Shown here piece after piece: positions 35,918-44,099 of a DNA stretch of 64,000 bases. Below the pieces are notes generated by a model that saw only the letters and a program-made list of their open reading frames with translations, did no database searches and was not told the origin of the DNA. Made by a program: the position numbers and the translations under genes. The DNA comes from Flagellimonas sp. S3867. GTDB taxonomy: Bacteria; Bacteroidota; Bacteroidia; Flavobacteriales; Flavobacteriaceae. The stretch lies in contig NZ_JACVMN010000001.1 in the NCBI RefSeq assembly GCF_014698935.1, forward strand, positions 992,001 to 1,056,000, written 5' to 3'. The first letter of the stretch is position 1; the number at the start of each line of letters is the position of its first letter.

Positions 35918-36673
35918 TCACTCTAACCATAACTTAAAGTCTCTAACACGCTCTCTACTTACAATGATTTCTTGCTCATTGAAGCGGTTTAACTTGATTT
36001 GCAGCCTTGAATTTGTATAGGAAATGATGTCATTAATGTGGTTGACGTTCACATAAAACTTTCTACTGACCCGGAAGAAAACTTCTGGGGACAACTCCTC
36101 CTCTAACTGCTCCAAAGTAGTATCCAACAAATAATTTCTACCATCCAAAGTAGCGGCATAAGTGCCCTTGTTTTCACTGTAAAAACATTCGACCTCCTCT
36201 GCATTTACAATTTTTAAATGCTGTCCGACTTTTACTGTAAATCGTTTTTTGAACTCTCGTTCCAAAGGGTTGGTCAGCAACTTTTTTATGTCGTTAAAAT
36301 CGACCGTCAATTTCTGGTTTTCAGGCTTAAAATTTTGATACTTTTTTACGGCGGTTTCAAGCTCTTCATCATCGATGGGTTTTAGCAAATAATCTATGCT
36401 GTTCAACTTGAATGCCTGCAGTGCATATTCGTCATAAGCCGTAGTAAAAATTATCGCACTTTTCACTTCCACCATATCAAAAATTTCAAAAGAAAGACCA
36501 TCCGATAATTGAATGTCCAAGAAGATAAGATCTGGATGTTGATTATTTTGAAACCACTCTATCGATTCTTCAACCGAATGCAGCATCGTGGAAACTGACA
36601 CATTGAATTCGGACAGCAATCTATTTAATCTCCTTGCTGCCGGTTTTTCATCTTCTATGATTATTACATCCAT
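35918..36673 (-). CDS. LytTR-family response regulator
   Basis: The 251-residue regulator has an N-terminal receiver (MDVIIIEDEKPAARR; phospho-acceptor D53 in LIFLDIQLSDG; TTAYDEYALQAF; YLLKPIDDEEL) and a C-terminal LytTR DNA-binding domain from about residue 145 (RFTVKVGQHLKIV, FYSENKGTYAAT, FFRVSRKFYVNVNHI). It is the last gene of an operon with four 2TM proteins, downstream of the histidine kinase at 38154, its likely partner. Direct-repeat sites of the LytTR kind occur at three promoters in this window (38104, 40188, 55899), two of them in front of its own system. Confidence 0.95.
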   Translation of the reverse strand: MDVIIIEDEKPAARRLNRLLSEFNVSVSTMLHSVEESIEWFQNNQHPDLIFLDIQLSDGLSFEIFDMVEVKSAIIFTTAYDEYALQAFKLNSIDYLLKPIDDEELETAVKKYQNFKPENQKLTVDFNDIKKLLTNPLEREFKKRFTVKVGQHLKIVNAEEVECFYSENKGTYAATLDGRNYLLDTTLEQLEEELSPEVFFRVSRKFYVNVNHINDIISYTNSRLQIKLNRFNEQEIIVSRERVRDFKLWLE

Positions 36674-36724
36674 TTATTTATGATTAATTGATAAAACTAA
36701 ATAGTGTTTGTGGTTAGGCACTGT

Positions 36725-37054
36725 TCATTTGTACCTTTCTCTCTCTTCCTGGTCTTCTTCCATAAATTTTTTAATCTGCCTTTCCTCCCAATTTTTAAGA
36801 AATGGTAATTTATGTCTTTGTAGAATCAAGCCATGTATTATAACTATCAAACCCCATATGATAACATTTCCGTTAATCCAATCGAAGTAATACGATTCAG
36901 TTGGAAAACCTTCCGGCATCCAAGGAGTCAGCCATCCACTTTTTATGAGATAGAGTGCCCCATTAATGACGATAAATATTTTTAGGTGGTTATAAAACCC
37001 TTTCAGTTCTTTAACCCTCTTCTTTGCGCGCTCGTACTTATCCAAATCTTTCAT
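36725..37054 (-). CDS. 2TM-domain protein 4 of the array
   Basis: A 109-residue membrane protein with the 2TM motif: DKYERAKKRVKELKGFYNHL, two hydrophobic segments (about 26-42 and 65-85), and a closing FLKNWEERQIKKFMEEDQEE. It lacks the usual WxxxxGWGIGLxFHA second segment in a strict form and is the most divergent of the array. Function of 2TM domains is unknown; neighbours suggest a membrane partner of the LytTR system. Confidence 0.88.
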   Translation of the reverse strand: MKDLDKYERAKKRVKELKGFYNHLKIFIVINGALYLIKSGWLTPWMPEGFPTESYYFDWINGNVIIWGLIVIIHGLILQRHKLPFLKNWEERQIKKFMEEDQEERERYK

Positions 37055-37100
37055 AATACTTGATCAAATGAACTTATTCCCATTTTTACTTGCCTCTCCA

Positions 37101-37406
37101 TTACTTAAACTTGTCCATATCCTTTTTGTCCTTTTCAATATATTTTTGAATCTGTCGCTCTTCCCAGTTTTTCCCGAACAACATACTAAATCCAAAGGTT
37201 TTGGAGGCGTGAAAGAACAATCCTATTCCCCAAGCTCCCAAGGTTACGAAGTGGGGCCACTGCCAAAAATCATCGGTATTTCTATAAATATTTACTAAGA
37301 TGACAGTATTTATTATCATGTAAATGGATAGATGGATATAAAATCCTTTCATTTCTTCGACCCTTTTTTTTGCCCTTTTATACTTTTCATTATCTAAATG
37401 TTCCAT
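37101..37406 (-). CDS. 2TM-domain protein 3 of the array
   Basis: The 101-residue protein reads EKYKRAKKRVEEMKGFYIHL, two hydrophobic segments and FGKNWEERQIQKYIEKDKKD. I place the start at ATG 37406 because GGAGGT lies just before it, within the first codons of the alternative ATG at 37418; this start is two bases after the stop of the upstream gene, which suggests coupled translation. Confidence 0.88.
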   Translation of the reverse strand: MEHLDNEKYKRAKKRVEEMKGFYIHLSIYMIINTVILVNIYRNTDDFWQWPHFVTLGAWGIGLFFHASKTFGFSMLFGKNWEERQIQKYIEKDKKDMDKFK

Positions 37407-37408
37407 AA

Positions 37409-37711
37409 TTACCTCCATTTTTTTGTCTTCTCGTCTTCATTCATTAGTTCCTTGATTTTGCGTTCCTCCCAACTCTTCCCAAAAAATGGGTTTAGATTGA
37501 AAGTAGCCGCAGCATGAAATATTAGTCCAATTCCCCATCCAAATGCAGCCCATAAAAACCACATATAACGAAACTCGTTGGTCAAATAATTGATCAATGC
37601 CAGTGCTGATATCACCATGATGTACGACCATAAATTGGCATAAAATTTCTTTAATTCATCTACTCTTTCCTTGGCTCTGATATATTTATTTTCCTTTTTA
37701 GAATCTTCCAT
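37409..37711 (-). CDS. 2TM-domain protein 2 of the array
   Basis: The 100-residue protein reads NKYIRAKERVDELKKFYANL, then membrane segments around WSYIMVISALALINYL and WFLWAAFGWGIGLIFHAAA, ending FGKSWEERKIKELMNEDEK. These are the complete 2TM signatures. It sits in the middle of the operon between two paralogs. Confidence 0.9.
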   Translation of the reverse strand: MEDSKKENKYIRAKERVDELKKFYANLWSYIMVISALALINYLTNEFRYMWFLWAAFGWGIGLIFHAAATFNLNPFFGKSWEERKIKELMNEDEKTKKWR

Positions 37712-37749
37712 TTTGGTTGGTTTTGGTAATTATTAAATATAAGTATTCA

Positions 37750-38028
37750 TTAGAATTTATCGCGGTTCATAAACTCCTGAATTTTGCGTTCTTCCCAGTT
37801 TTTCCCTAAAAAAGGGTTGTATCCGGTTGCCTTCATCCCATGGATAATTATTCCAAATCCCCATCCGAAAGCAGGGAAAATCACCCACATAAAACTTGTG
37901 GTTTGATAGTTGATATAAGCTAGAAAAGGGATTACCAAACAATATGCCACTACATTGGTGTAAAAGCATTTGAGTTCTCTGACTCGTTCCTTGGCTCTTT
38001 GGTATTTGTATTCGTTATGAGTTTCCAT
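37750..38028 (-). CDS. 2TM-domain protein 1 of the array
   Basis: The 92-residue protein reads YKYQRAKERVRELKCFYTNV, two membrane segments (VVAYCLVIPFLAYINY; WVIFPAFGWGFGIIIHGM) and GKNWEERKIQEFMNRDKF. It is most like the C-terminal domain of the kinase at 38154. I use ATG 38028: an in-frame ATG at 38073 lies on top of the predicted -7 element (GAATTTTG, 38063-38070) and would not be on the transcript. Confidence 0.88.
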   Translation of the reverse strand: METHNEYKYQRAKERVRELKCFYTNVVAYCLVIPFLAYINYQTTSFMWVIFPAFGWGFGIIIHGMKATGYNPFLGKNWEERKIQEFMNRDKF

Positions 38029-38062
38029 ATGTTTTGTTTTTAGATGCTTTTTAATTACATCC

Positions 38063-38133
38063 CAAAATTCCATATAAATAAAGGGTAGAAAAAAAATGGA
38101 TTCGCGAACCGTTGTTTTAGACGGATGAACTGT
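38063..38133 (-). promoter_or_regulatory. LytTR-type site and promoter of the 2TM-LytTR operon
   Basis: On the minus strand ACAGTTCAT (38125-38133) and ACGGTTCGC (38104-38112) are direct repeats separated by 12 bp, followed after exactly 33 nt by the -7-like GAATTTTG (38070-38063). Two other promoters in the window share this geometry. The -33 position is TTT rather than TTG. The gap is 125 bp between the kinase stop and the first 2TM gene. Confidence 0.7.
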
Positions 38134-38153
38134 TTCTTAAAATTTAGAAGCTA

Positions 38154-39497
38154 CTAAAAATCATCTTTATCCATCAATTCTTGTATTTTTCGTTCTTCCC
38201 ATCGCTTGCCCCAAAGTGGATTGTAACCATGGGCTTCCATACCATGCGCAATAACCCCAAATCCCCATCCTAAGGTTGGGAAAAAGGCCCATAAAAAATC
38301 TGTGGTCCTAAAGTTGAGCCACCATAAAAAAGGAATTACAATACAATACGCCATTAAATTGGAATAAAACTCCTTTATGCTCTTCACCCTTTCTTTTGCT
38401 TTCAAAAACCGCTTTTCTTCAATATAGCTTTGTTGGGTTTCCATAACTGAAACCTGTTCTGTGAGCATGGGAATGGCCACTCTGAACTCGGAATTGGTTT
38501 TAGATATTTCTATCGCCCTATCAGTAAGAATATCATAACGTTGCCTAATGTTTTGTAGCCCTACTCCACTGCTCTTTTTGACCACCTGTTTTTCTTGGAG
38601 GTTATTGCTTACCACCAACATCCCATCTTCTTCTGTCACCTTCAAACGCAAAGGTTTGGAAGCGGTAACCACATTATGCTTTACGGCATTTTCCAAAAGT
38701 AATTGCAACGATAATGGAACTATTTTTGCTTCTGGAACACTGCAATTTTCAGGTATTTCGAATACAATGCTGTCTTCGAATCGCATTTTTAAAAGCCGAA
38801 CATAAGTTCGGGCAAAATTGAGCTCCTCATCCACAGTGACCAAGTCCTTGTTCTTTTGTTCAAGGACATATCGGTATACTTTGGAAAGTGATGTTGTAAA
38901 CTTCTGTGCTTGGTCGGTATCTTCCTCTATCAAACTGGTAAGCACATTAAGGCTGTTGAACAAAAAATGGGGGTCGAGCTGATTTTTAAGGGCATCAAAC
39001 CGGGCAGAGGCCGTTCCCGCGATAATTTTTTGCTCTTTTACCTTCTTTTCTTGCCAGTGTTTGTAAAAGTGGACTGCATGAAAAAAGACTGAAATCACAA
39101 TGGTAATCAGTAAAGCGACCACATAATAGATTGGTTTTTCTCCGCTTATGAATACATCCCAATCTTTTCCCTCAAATCCAACATGAAGTACAATCCGAAT
39201 CCAGAAAATACCGAGCATGGTAATCATTATCCCCCCAAGACCACTTATGACAAGCCTATAACGAGCATATTTTTTCCAAACAACTTTATGGTTTAAGTAG
39301 TCATAATACACTCCGTTCAGCAACGAGAGTACAATGGAATAAAAAATATAGTACCCTACCTCACGAACAAGGTCGTTATCAAAAGATACCGACCTGCCCA
39401 TTAAAGCTTCCAATCCTATAAAGATTATCGCTATTATAAGCCCAATTGCAATTGCTGTAAACAGCAATTTCCCAATATATCTTATGAATCTTTTCAT
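38154..39497 (-). CDS. LytS-like sensor histidine kinase with C-terminal 2TM domain
   Basis: The 447-residue kinase has four N-terminal membrane segments (about 10-30, 48-64, 82-105, 122-145), then a His_kinase domain with phospho-acceptor H177 in QLDPHFLFNSLNVL, N-box LLLENAVKHN near 266 and G-box GVGLQNIRQRYDIL near 320. From about residue 365 a full 2TM domain is appended (KAKERVKSIKEFYSNL ... LGWGFGVIAHGM ... WEERKIQELMDKDDF), adding two more membrane passes. It starts with an ATGA overlap with the TPR gene and probably phosphorylates the LytTR regulator downstream. Confidence 0.95.
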   Translation of the reverse strand: MKRFIRYIGKLLFTAIAIGLIIAIIFIGLEALMGRSVSFDNDLVREVGYYIFYSIVLSLLNGVYYDYLNHKVVWKKYARYRLVISGLGGIMITMLGIFWIRIVLHVGFEGKDWDVFISGEKPIYYVVALLITIVISVFFHAVHFYKHWQEKKVKEQKIIAGTASARFDALKNQLDPHFLFNSLNVLTSLIEEDTDQAQKFTTSLSKVYRYVLEQKNKDLVTVDEELNFARTYVRLLKMRFEDSIVFEIPENCSVPEAKIVPLSLQLLLENAVKHNVVTASKPLRLKVTEEDGMLVVSNNLQEKQVVKKSSGVGLQNIRQRYDILTDRAIEISKTNSEFRVAIPMLTEQVSVMETQQSYIEEKRFLKAKERVKSIKEFYSNLMAYCIVIPFLWWLNFRTTDFLWAFFPTLGWGFGVIAHGMEAHGYNPLWGKRWEERKIQELMDKDDF

Positions 39498-40117
39498 TCA
39501 CCACATTGCTTAAGGACCATTTGAGCCCTGTCTTTTCCCCAAGAAGGATAAAATGGGGTATCGCTGCTAAAATTAGCAAAAAGTTCTAAGGCTCTTTCAA
39601 CATCCTTGCAATAAGGCGTGGTATCCTTGCCAAAATATCTTGCCGACCCCATATCCCATTCCGCTTTTGAAAACACCACGCGCGGATTTTCAGGAGCAAT
39701 TTCAAATGCCTTTTGATACAGCTGGGCATTTTTGCCAGATAAGGTCATTCCATACGTGGCACCGTCAAATGCAATCCATGCGGTATTGATCATAGCCTCT
39801 TGTACCAACAATTCGGGATTATCAGGTGAAATAGCTTGAGCAAAATCTGAAAACTCTTTGGCTTTTTCCAATTGTTTGGATAGTTTTTCCAAATCCTTTA
39901 CACCAAATGAGTATAGGGTGTTAATTTGAGCCACATAATAATACGGCACCCAATTATCTGGTTCCGCCTTGGCAATACGCTCAAAAAGATTTGCTGCTTC
40001 CATGGGTTTTTGGTCTTTCCAAAGTTGAAAGGCTTGTTCCATACCCTTGGAATACCGGTCTTGAGCTGAGGCAATCCCAACACTGCCGATTAAAATAAGA
40101 AGGATTAGTTTTTTCAT
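39494..40117 (-). CDS. Secreted TPR-like protein upstream of the histidine kinase
   Basis: The 207-residue protein has a signal peptide (MKKLILLILIGSVGIASAQ) and TPR-like helices (QLWKDQKPMEAANLFERIAK, EPDNWVPYYYVAQINTL, KAKEFSDFAQAISPDNPELL). It overlaps the kinase start by four bases, so the two are translationally coupled and it may act as a periplasmic sensor partner. The ATG at 40117 is preferred; the codon before it is GTG in the same frame. A LytTR-type site lies 70 bp upstream. Confidence 0.85.
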   Translation of the reverse strand: MKKLILLILIGSVGIASAQDRYSKGMEQAFQLWKDQKPMEAANLFERIAKAEPDNWVPYYYVAQINTLYSFGVKDLEKLSKQLEKAKEFSDFAQAISPDNPELLVQEAMINTAWIAFDGATYGMTLSGKNAQLYQKAFEIAPENPRVVFSKAEWDMGSARYFGKDTTPYCKDVERALELFANFSSDTPFYPSWGKDRAQMVLKQCGE

Positions 40118-40146
40118 CACTGTTCGTTTTTCAATTATTTATGAAG

Positions 40147-40217
40147 CAAAAATGCCCTCGAACAGTATATCTGACCAAAAACTGTTACCCAACCGTAGAT
40201 TTTTACGACTGAACTGT
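40147..40217 (-). promoter_or_regulatory. LytTR-type site and promoter of the TPR-kinase operon
   Basis: On the minus strand ACAGTTCAG (40209-40217) and ACGGTTGGG (40188-40196) are direct repeats with a 12-bp spacer. TTG at 40178-40176 is the -33 element and CATTTTTG at 40154-40147 the -7 element, 33 nt after the site. This predicts activation of the kinase operon by its own regulator. Confidence 0.72.
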
Positions 40218-40221
40218 TGAT

Positions 40222-40263
40222 TGGAAATAAAAAGTCCGGCAATTCTCTAGAAAAGCCGGACTT
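40222..40263 (-). terminator. Intrinsic terminator after the GH10-like gene
   Basis: AAGTCCGGC (40232-40240) pairs perfectly with GCCGGACTT (40255-40263); read on the minus strand it is followed by a T-rich stretch. It insulates the LytTR-site promoter just downstream. Confidence 0.85.
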
Positions 40264-40285
40264 CAAAAAATATAAGTACTGGTTA

Positions 40286-41425
40286 TTAGTTGCTGTAATC
40301 TTTGTAGATGGCCTCTTCAAAAGCCTTCCAGTGGGCATCTGTCATTCTACCTGGGGTAAAAAGACAAATCCCTTTTGCTCCATTTTTCATGGAGCCTGCG
40401 ATAGCCTCACCAATCTCTTCAGGTAACAATCCATGGTTTTCAGGGTCTTTCTCATTCCCTTTCTTTTCCGGTTTGGGGCAAATGAACAATCCACTATAGA
40501 TTGGCACCCCTACTTTGCCTGCTCCGACTTCTTCCTTTACAATTTCGCCCACCCATTCAGGTCCTTCCAAATAAAAATCGTTGTAATTCATGGGATACAC
40601 CGCATCCAAATTCCATTTGTTCCACTCTTGGCGTACCAACTTTTTGGAAATCGATGGTCCAGGAAAAACTGCTGCATTGATTGTTTTTCCTTTAGCATGA
40701 ACTACATCCGCTAGGCGGCTTACCATATTGGTAATAAGGTCGTATCTGAATTGCTTCCATTCAGCTACTTGAGTAGCATCTTCTACTTCTTTGATATCAA
40801 TTCCACTCTTTTCCTTAAAATCGGAGGTACAATCATCGCAGTAACAGTAGTCGTAAGGTGCATATTCTTTGTCCATTATCAAACCATATTTGTCCCATAA
40901 TCCACGGGCCAAAATAACATCAGGGAAACGAATGTAATCCAAGTGTATTCCATCCACCTCTTCTACTTCTGCAACACCGCCATATAGTTCAGCCAAAAAG
41001 TTGTAAGTCCCTTCTTTGCTCGGGCACAAAAATTTATAATATGGCACATAGGCAGGCTTCTCAAACGCAGATTCTCCATTTCTGTTAACGGCATACCATT
41101 CTTTTTTAAGTTTTGGATTCTCTCCTTGTACCATTGTCGGTATCCAGGTATGGAACTCCATTCCAGCATTTTTCACAAACTTACCGACCCTTTTATACGT
41201 TTCTGGGTCGTGTCCTCCATTGTACATGAGTCCATCCACCCCTTTTTTCTTAAGATCTTCAAATTGAGCTGCTAATTCAGCATCCGTAGCTTCACCGGGT
41301 CCTCCCATCCACGCATAGACAGGAATCTTGTTTTTTTTATCAACCGAAGTGGCATTTTCTGAATTTTTGGTCTTGCAGGAAACCAACAATATGGCTGCCG
41401 CTGCAAATAGGAATAATTTGTTCAT
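40286..41425 (-). CDS. Putative GH10-like glycoside hydrolase lipoprotein
   Basis: The 379-residue protein has a lipobox (AAAILLVSCKTK) and a TIM-barrel of the COG1649/GH10-like group: AWMGGPGEATDAELAAQFEDL, GVDGLMYNGG, EVDGIHLDYIRFPD, AVYPMNYNDFYLEGPEW and GICLFTPGRMTDAHW. CYCDDCTSDFKEKSG is a cysteine-rich insertion typical of this group. It should act on a polysaccharide at the cell envelope; the substrate is unknown. Confidence 0.85.
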   Translation of the reverse strand: MNKLFLFAAAAILLVSCKTKNSENATSVDKKNKIPVYAWMGGPGEATDAELAAQFEDLKKKGVDGLMYNGGHDPETYKRVGKFVKNAGMEFHTWIPTMVQGENPKLKKEWYAVNRNGESAFEKPAYVPYYKFLCPSKEGTYNFLAELYGGVAEVEEVDGIHLDYIRFPDVILARGLWDKYGLIMDKEYAPYDYCYCDDCTSDFKEKSGIDIKEVEDATQVAEWKQFRYDLITNMVSRLADVVHAKGKTINAAVFPGPSISKKLVRQEWNKWNLDAVYPMNYNDFYLEGPEWVGEIVKEEVGAGKVGVPIYSGLFICPKPEKKGNEKDPENHGLLPEEIGEAIAGSMKNGAKGICLFTPGRMTDAHWKAFEEAIYKDYSN

Positions 41426-41584
41426 TTTAAGCTTCGTTACATTTAATTCGATATGAATTTAACCAAACTTTCCCTGCCTATTCAGATTCTTAGCTAAATG
41501 ACACCTCTGCCAATACGAACACCAACACTTTTATGATTTTTAAGCTACAAGTTCAGTGAGCAAATCCAAATTTTAAGTTAAAAC

Positions 41585-41619
41585 TGCACCAAGAACAGAT
41601 TTCTTTCGGCTTTGGTGCA
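41585..41619. repeat. Inverted repeat upstream of a TonB receptor gene
   Basis: TGCACCAA (41585-41592) and TTGGTGCA (41612-41619) are perfect 8-bp arms around a 19-nt loop, 77 bp before the receptor start. The right arm is followed by ACCCTTATTTTTTTC, so it could be a terminator-like hairpin or an operator. The rest of the 270-bp gap shows nothing clear. Confidence 0.4.
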
Positions 41620-41695
41620 ACCCTTATTTTTTTCAGATGTCCTTAGGTGGAATAGATCAAAAAACGATTCAATCTAATCTTAAATCAAAAAACGG

Positions 41696-44095
41696 ATGAG
41701 GGAAAAAAAGAAAAGGCCTGGGCCTATTCGCTTACTTATGGGGCTATGCCTTTTGGCAAGTTCATTTACGATAAACGCACAAAACAATTACACAATCAGT
41801 GGTAACGTAAAAGATGAAATTAATGGGGAGACGCTTTTTGGCACATCCATATTTTTAAAGGGCACTACCATTGGGGCCATAACCAATGAATACGGTTTCT
41901 ATTCCATAACCGCCCCTCAAGGATCCTATATGCTAGTCTTTTCGCATTTAGGGTATAAAGAAATTTCAATGCAGGTGGTGTTAGACCGAAACCAAAAAAT
42001 TGATATTGAAATTGCGGAGTCATCAACACAACTGAATGAGGTAGAGGTAACCGCTGAAGAGCCTGAACGTGCCATACTGCGAAAACCTGAAATGAGTGTT
42101 TCCAAACTAAATATCAAAACAGTAAAGCAGATGCCCGTAGTTTTGGGTGAGCTGGATGTTATAAAATCGCTTCAGATTTTACCTGGGGTTACCAGCAATG
42201 GTGAAGGATCAAGTGGATTTCATGTTCGGGGTGGTGCTGTGGACCAAAACCTTGTACTCTTGGATGAAGCTATCATCTACAATACTTCACATATGCTCGG
42301 TTTTTTCTCAGTTTTTAACGCAGATGCCGTAAAAGACCTAAAGCTCTATAAAGGTGGTATTCCTGCCAAGTTTGGCGGACGGGTTTCATCTGTTTTGGAT
42401 GTTAGACAGAAGGATGGGAACAGCAAAAATTTTGCTTTAACAGGCGGTATAGGAGTAATTTCTAGCAGGTTGGCTGCCGAAGGCCCCATGTTCAACGACC
42501 GAGGTTCGTTTCTTGTTGCTGGTAGGGGATCCTATGCGCACCTGTTCTTAAAATTAGCTGGAGAAAAGAACAGCGTCAGTTTTTATGACCTCAACCTTAA
42601 GACCAATTACCAACTAAATGATAAAAACAAGCTGTTTCTTTCCGGTTACTTTGGACGGGATGTTTTTGATTTTGATGGTTCGTTCAGTAGCAGTTATGGA
42701 AATGCTTCTGGAAATTTAAGATGGAATCACATTTTTAACGATCGACTGTTCTCTAATCTTTCCCTTATTTATAGCAAATACGATTATGAACTGGGCATAG
42801 AGGATTTTGAGTTTGATTGGATTTCCTCCATCAAAAATTACAATGCCAAATATGATCTGAAATATTATTTCAGCGATGCTTTTAAACTCGATTTCGGGAT
42901 AAGCACTATTAAATATGAGTTTGATCCTGGGCAGATTAAACCTACTGGACCAAATTCTTCAATAAATGAGCTCCAGTTAGATCAGAAACGTGCACTGGAA
43001 AGTGCTGCATATATCAATGCAGAACATAAATTAACCGATAGATTGACCGCGCAATATGGTCTACGGTTCAGCCATTTCAACAGAATGGGCGGACAACCAC
43101 TATCTGAATATGCAAATGACCAGCCCCTGACCTACAACCCTACGTTACGATTTTACCAAAGAACCGATCCTATTGGCGAAACCGTTTATAAGAAAAATGA
43201 GAGTATAGAAACCTTCAGCAATTTTGAACCGCGGGTGTCTTTGGCCTATCAACTCAATGATTATTCGTCGGTAAAATTTGGGTATTCCAGAGCCGCACAA
43301 TACATTCATTTGTTGTCCAACACCTCTTCTGTTACCCCTTTGGATGTTTGGACACCAAGTGGAAAGTACATCAAACCCCAATTGTCTGATCAGTATGCTA
43401 TCGGATACTTTAGAAACTTCAAGGATAAAATGTATTCGATGGAAGTGGAGGCGTATTATAAAACGGTAGACAATCGCATTGATTACATTGATGGCTCTGA
43501 CCTAATTGGAAATAATACCATAGAAAGGGAAATTTTAAACGGTGAATCCAGGGCTTACGGCTTGGAACTACTGTTCAGAAAAAATGAAGGCCCCTTGACC
43601 GGCTGGATTTCATATACCTTATCAAAATCGGAACAAAGAACATTTGGTGGTAATGCTGGTGGTCCAGGAATCAACAATGGGGATTGGTATAACACCCCGC
43701 ATGATAGAACTCACGATATTTCCATTACGGGAGCTTATCAATTCAATGAAAAGTGGAGTTTTGGTGCCAATGCTATTTTCCAGACCGGTAGGCCCGTGAC
43801 CTATCCTAATGGCCAGTACCAATATGAAGGTATCTCCATTGCATCCTATTCGGAGCGTAATGCGGATAGATTGCCCGCTTACCACAGATTGGACGTTTCG
43901 GCAACTTATAAGCCCAATAAAAGACCGGATAAAAAGTGGAAGGGAGAATGGGTCTTTGGTATTTACAATGTGCTGAATCGAAAAAATGCTGCCAGCATTT
44001 CATTTGGTCAAAATTTTGAAACAGGAGCCAACGAAGCAACTCGAACCGCAATCTTCGGAATAGTCCCATCAATCACATATAATTTTAAATTCTAA
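41696..44095 (+). CDS. TonB-dependent receptor with carboxypeptidase-like N-terminus
   Basis: The 799-residue outer-membrane transporter starts with a signal peptide (ending TINAQ). Residues 32-115 are a CarboxypepD-reg-like domain (YTISGNVKDEINGETLFGTS), followed by the plug (ILPGVTSNGEGSSGFHVRGG, DEAIIYNTSHMLGFFSVFNADAVKD) and the 22-strand barrel ending YNFKF with a terminal aromatic. It pairs with a DUF4249 lipoprotein 4 bp downstream, a common Bacteroidota arrangement for uptake of an unknown nutrient or metal complex. Confidence 0.94.
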   Translation: MREKKKRPGPIRLLMGLCLLASSFTINAQNNYTISGNVKDEINGETLFGTSIFLKGTTIGAITNEYGFYSITAPQGSYMLVFSHLGYKEISMQVVLDRNQKIDIEIAESSTQLNEVEVTAEEPERAILRKPEMSVSKLNIKTVKQMPVVLGELDVIKSLQILPGVTSNGEGSSGFHVRGGAVDQNLVLLDEAIIYNTSHMLGFFSVFNADAVKDLKLYKGGIPAKFGGRVSSVLDVRQKDGNSKNFALTGGIGVISSRLAAEGPMFNDRGSFLVAGRGSYAHLFLKLAGEKNSVSFYDLNLKTNYQLNDKNKLFLSGYFGRDVFDFDGSFSSSYGNASGNLRWNHIFNDRLFSNLSLIYSKYDYELGIEDFEFDWISSIKNYNAKYDLKYYFSDAFKLDFGISTIKYEFDPGQIKPTGPNSSINELQLDQKRALESAAYINAEHKLTDRLTAQYGLRFSHFNRMGGQPLSEYANDQPLTYNPTLRFYQRTDPIGETVYKKNESIETFSNFEPRVSLAYQLNDYSSVKFGYSRAAQYIHLLSNTSSVTPLDVWTPSGKYIKPQLSDQYAIGYFRNFKDKMYSMEVEAYYKTVDNRIDYIDGSDLIGNNTIEREILNGESRAYGLELLFRKNEGPLTGWISYTLSKSEQRTFGGNAGGPGINNGDWYNTPHDRTHDISITGAYQFNEKWSFGANAIFQTGRPVTYPNGQYQYEGISIASYSERNADRLPAYHRLDVSATYKPNKRPDKKWKGEWVFGIYNVLNRKNAASISFGQNFETGANEATRTAIFGIVPSITYNFKF

Positions 44096-44099
44096 CACG

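Noticed and set aside
36674..36724. ACAGTG-containing stretch upstream of the response regulator as a fourth LytTR site
   Set aside because: No second half-site at the 12-bp spacing; the gene is reached from the 2TM operon promoter.
38029..38073. Upstream ATG 38073 as start of the first 2TM protein
   Set aside because: It overlaps the predicted -7 element, and the extra 15 residues are not part of the 2TM pattern.
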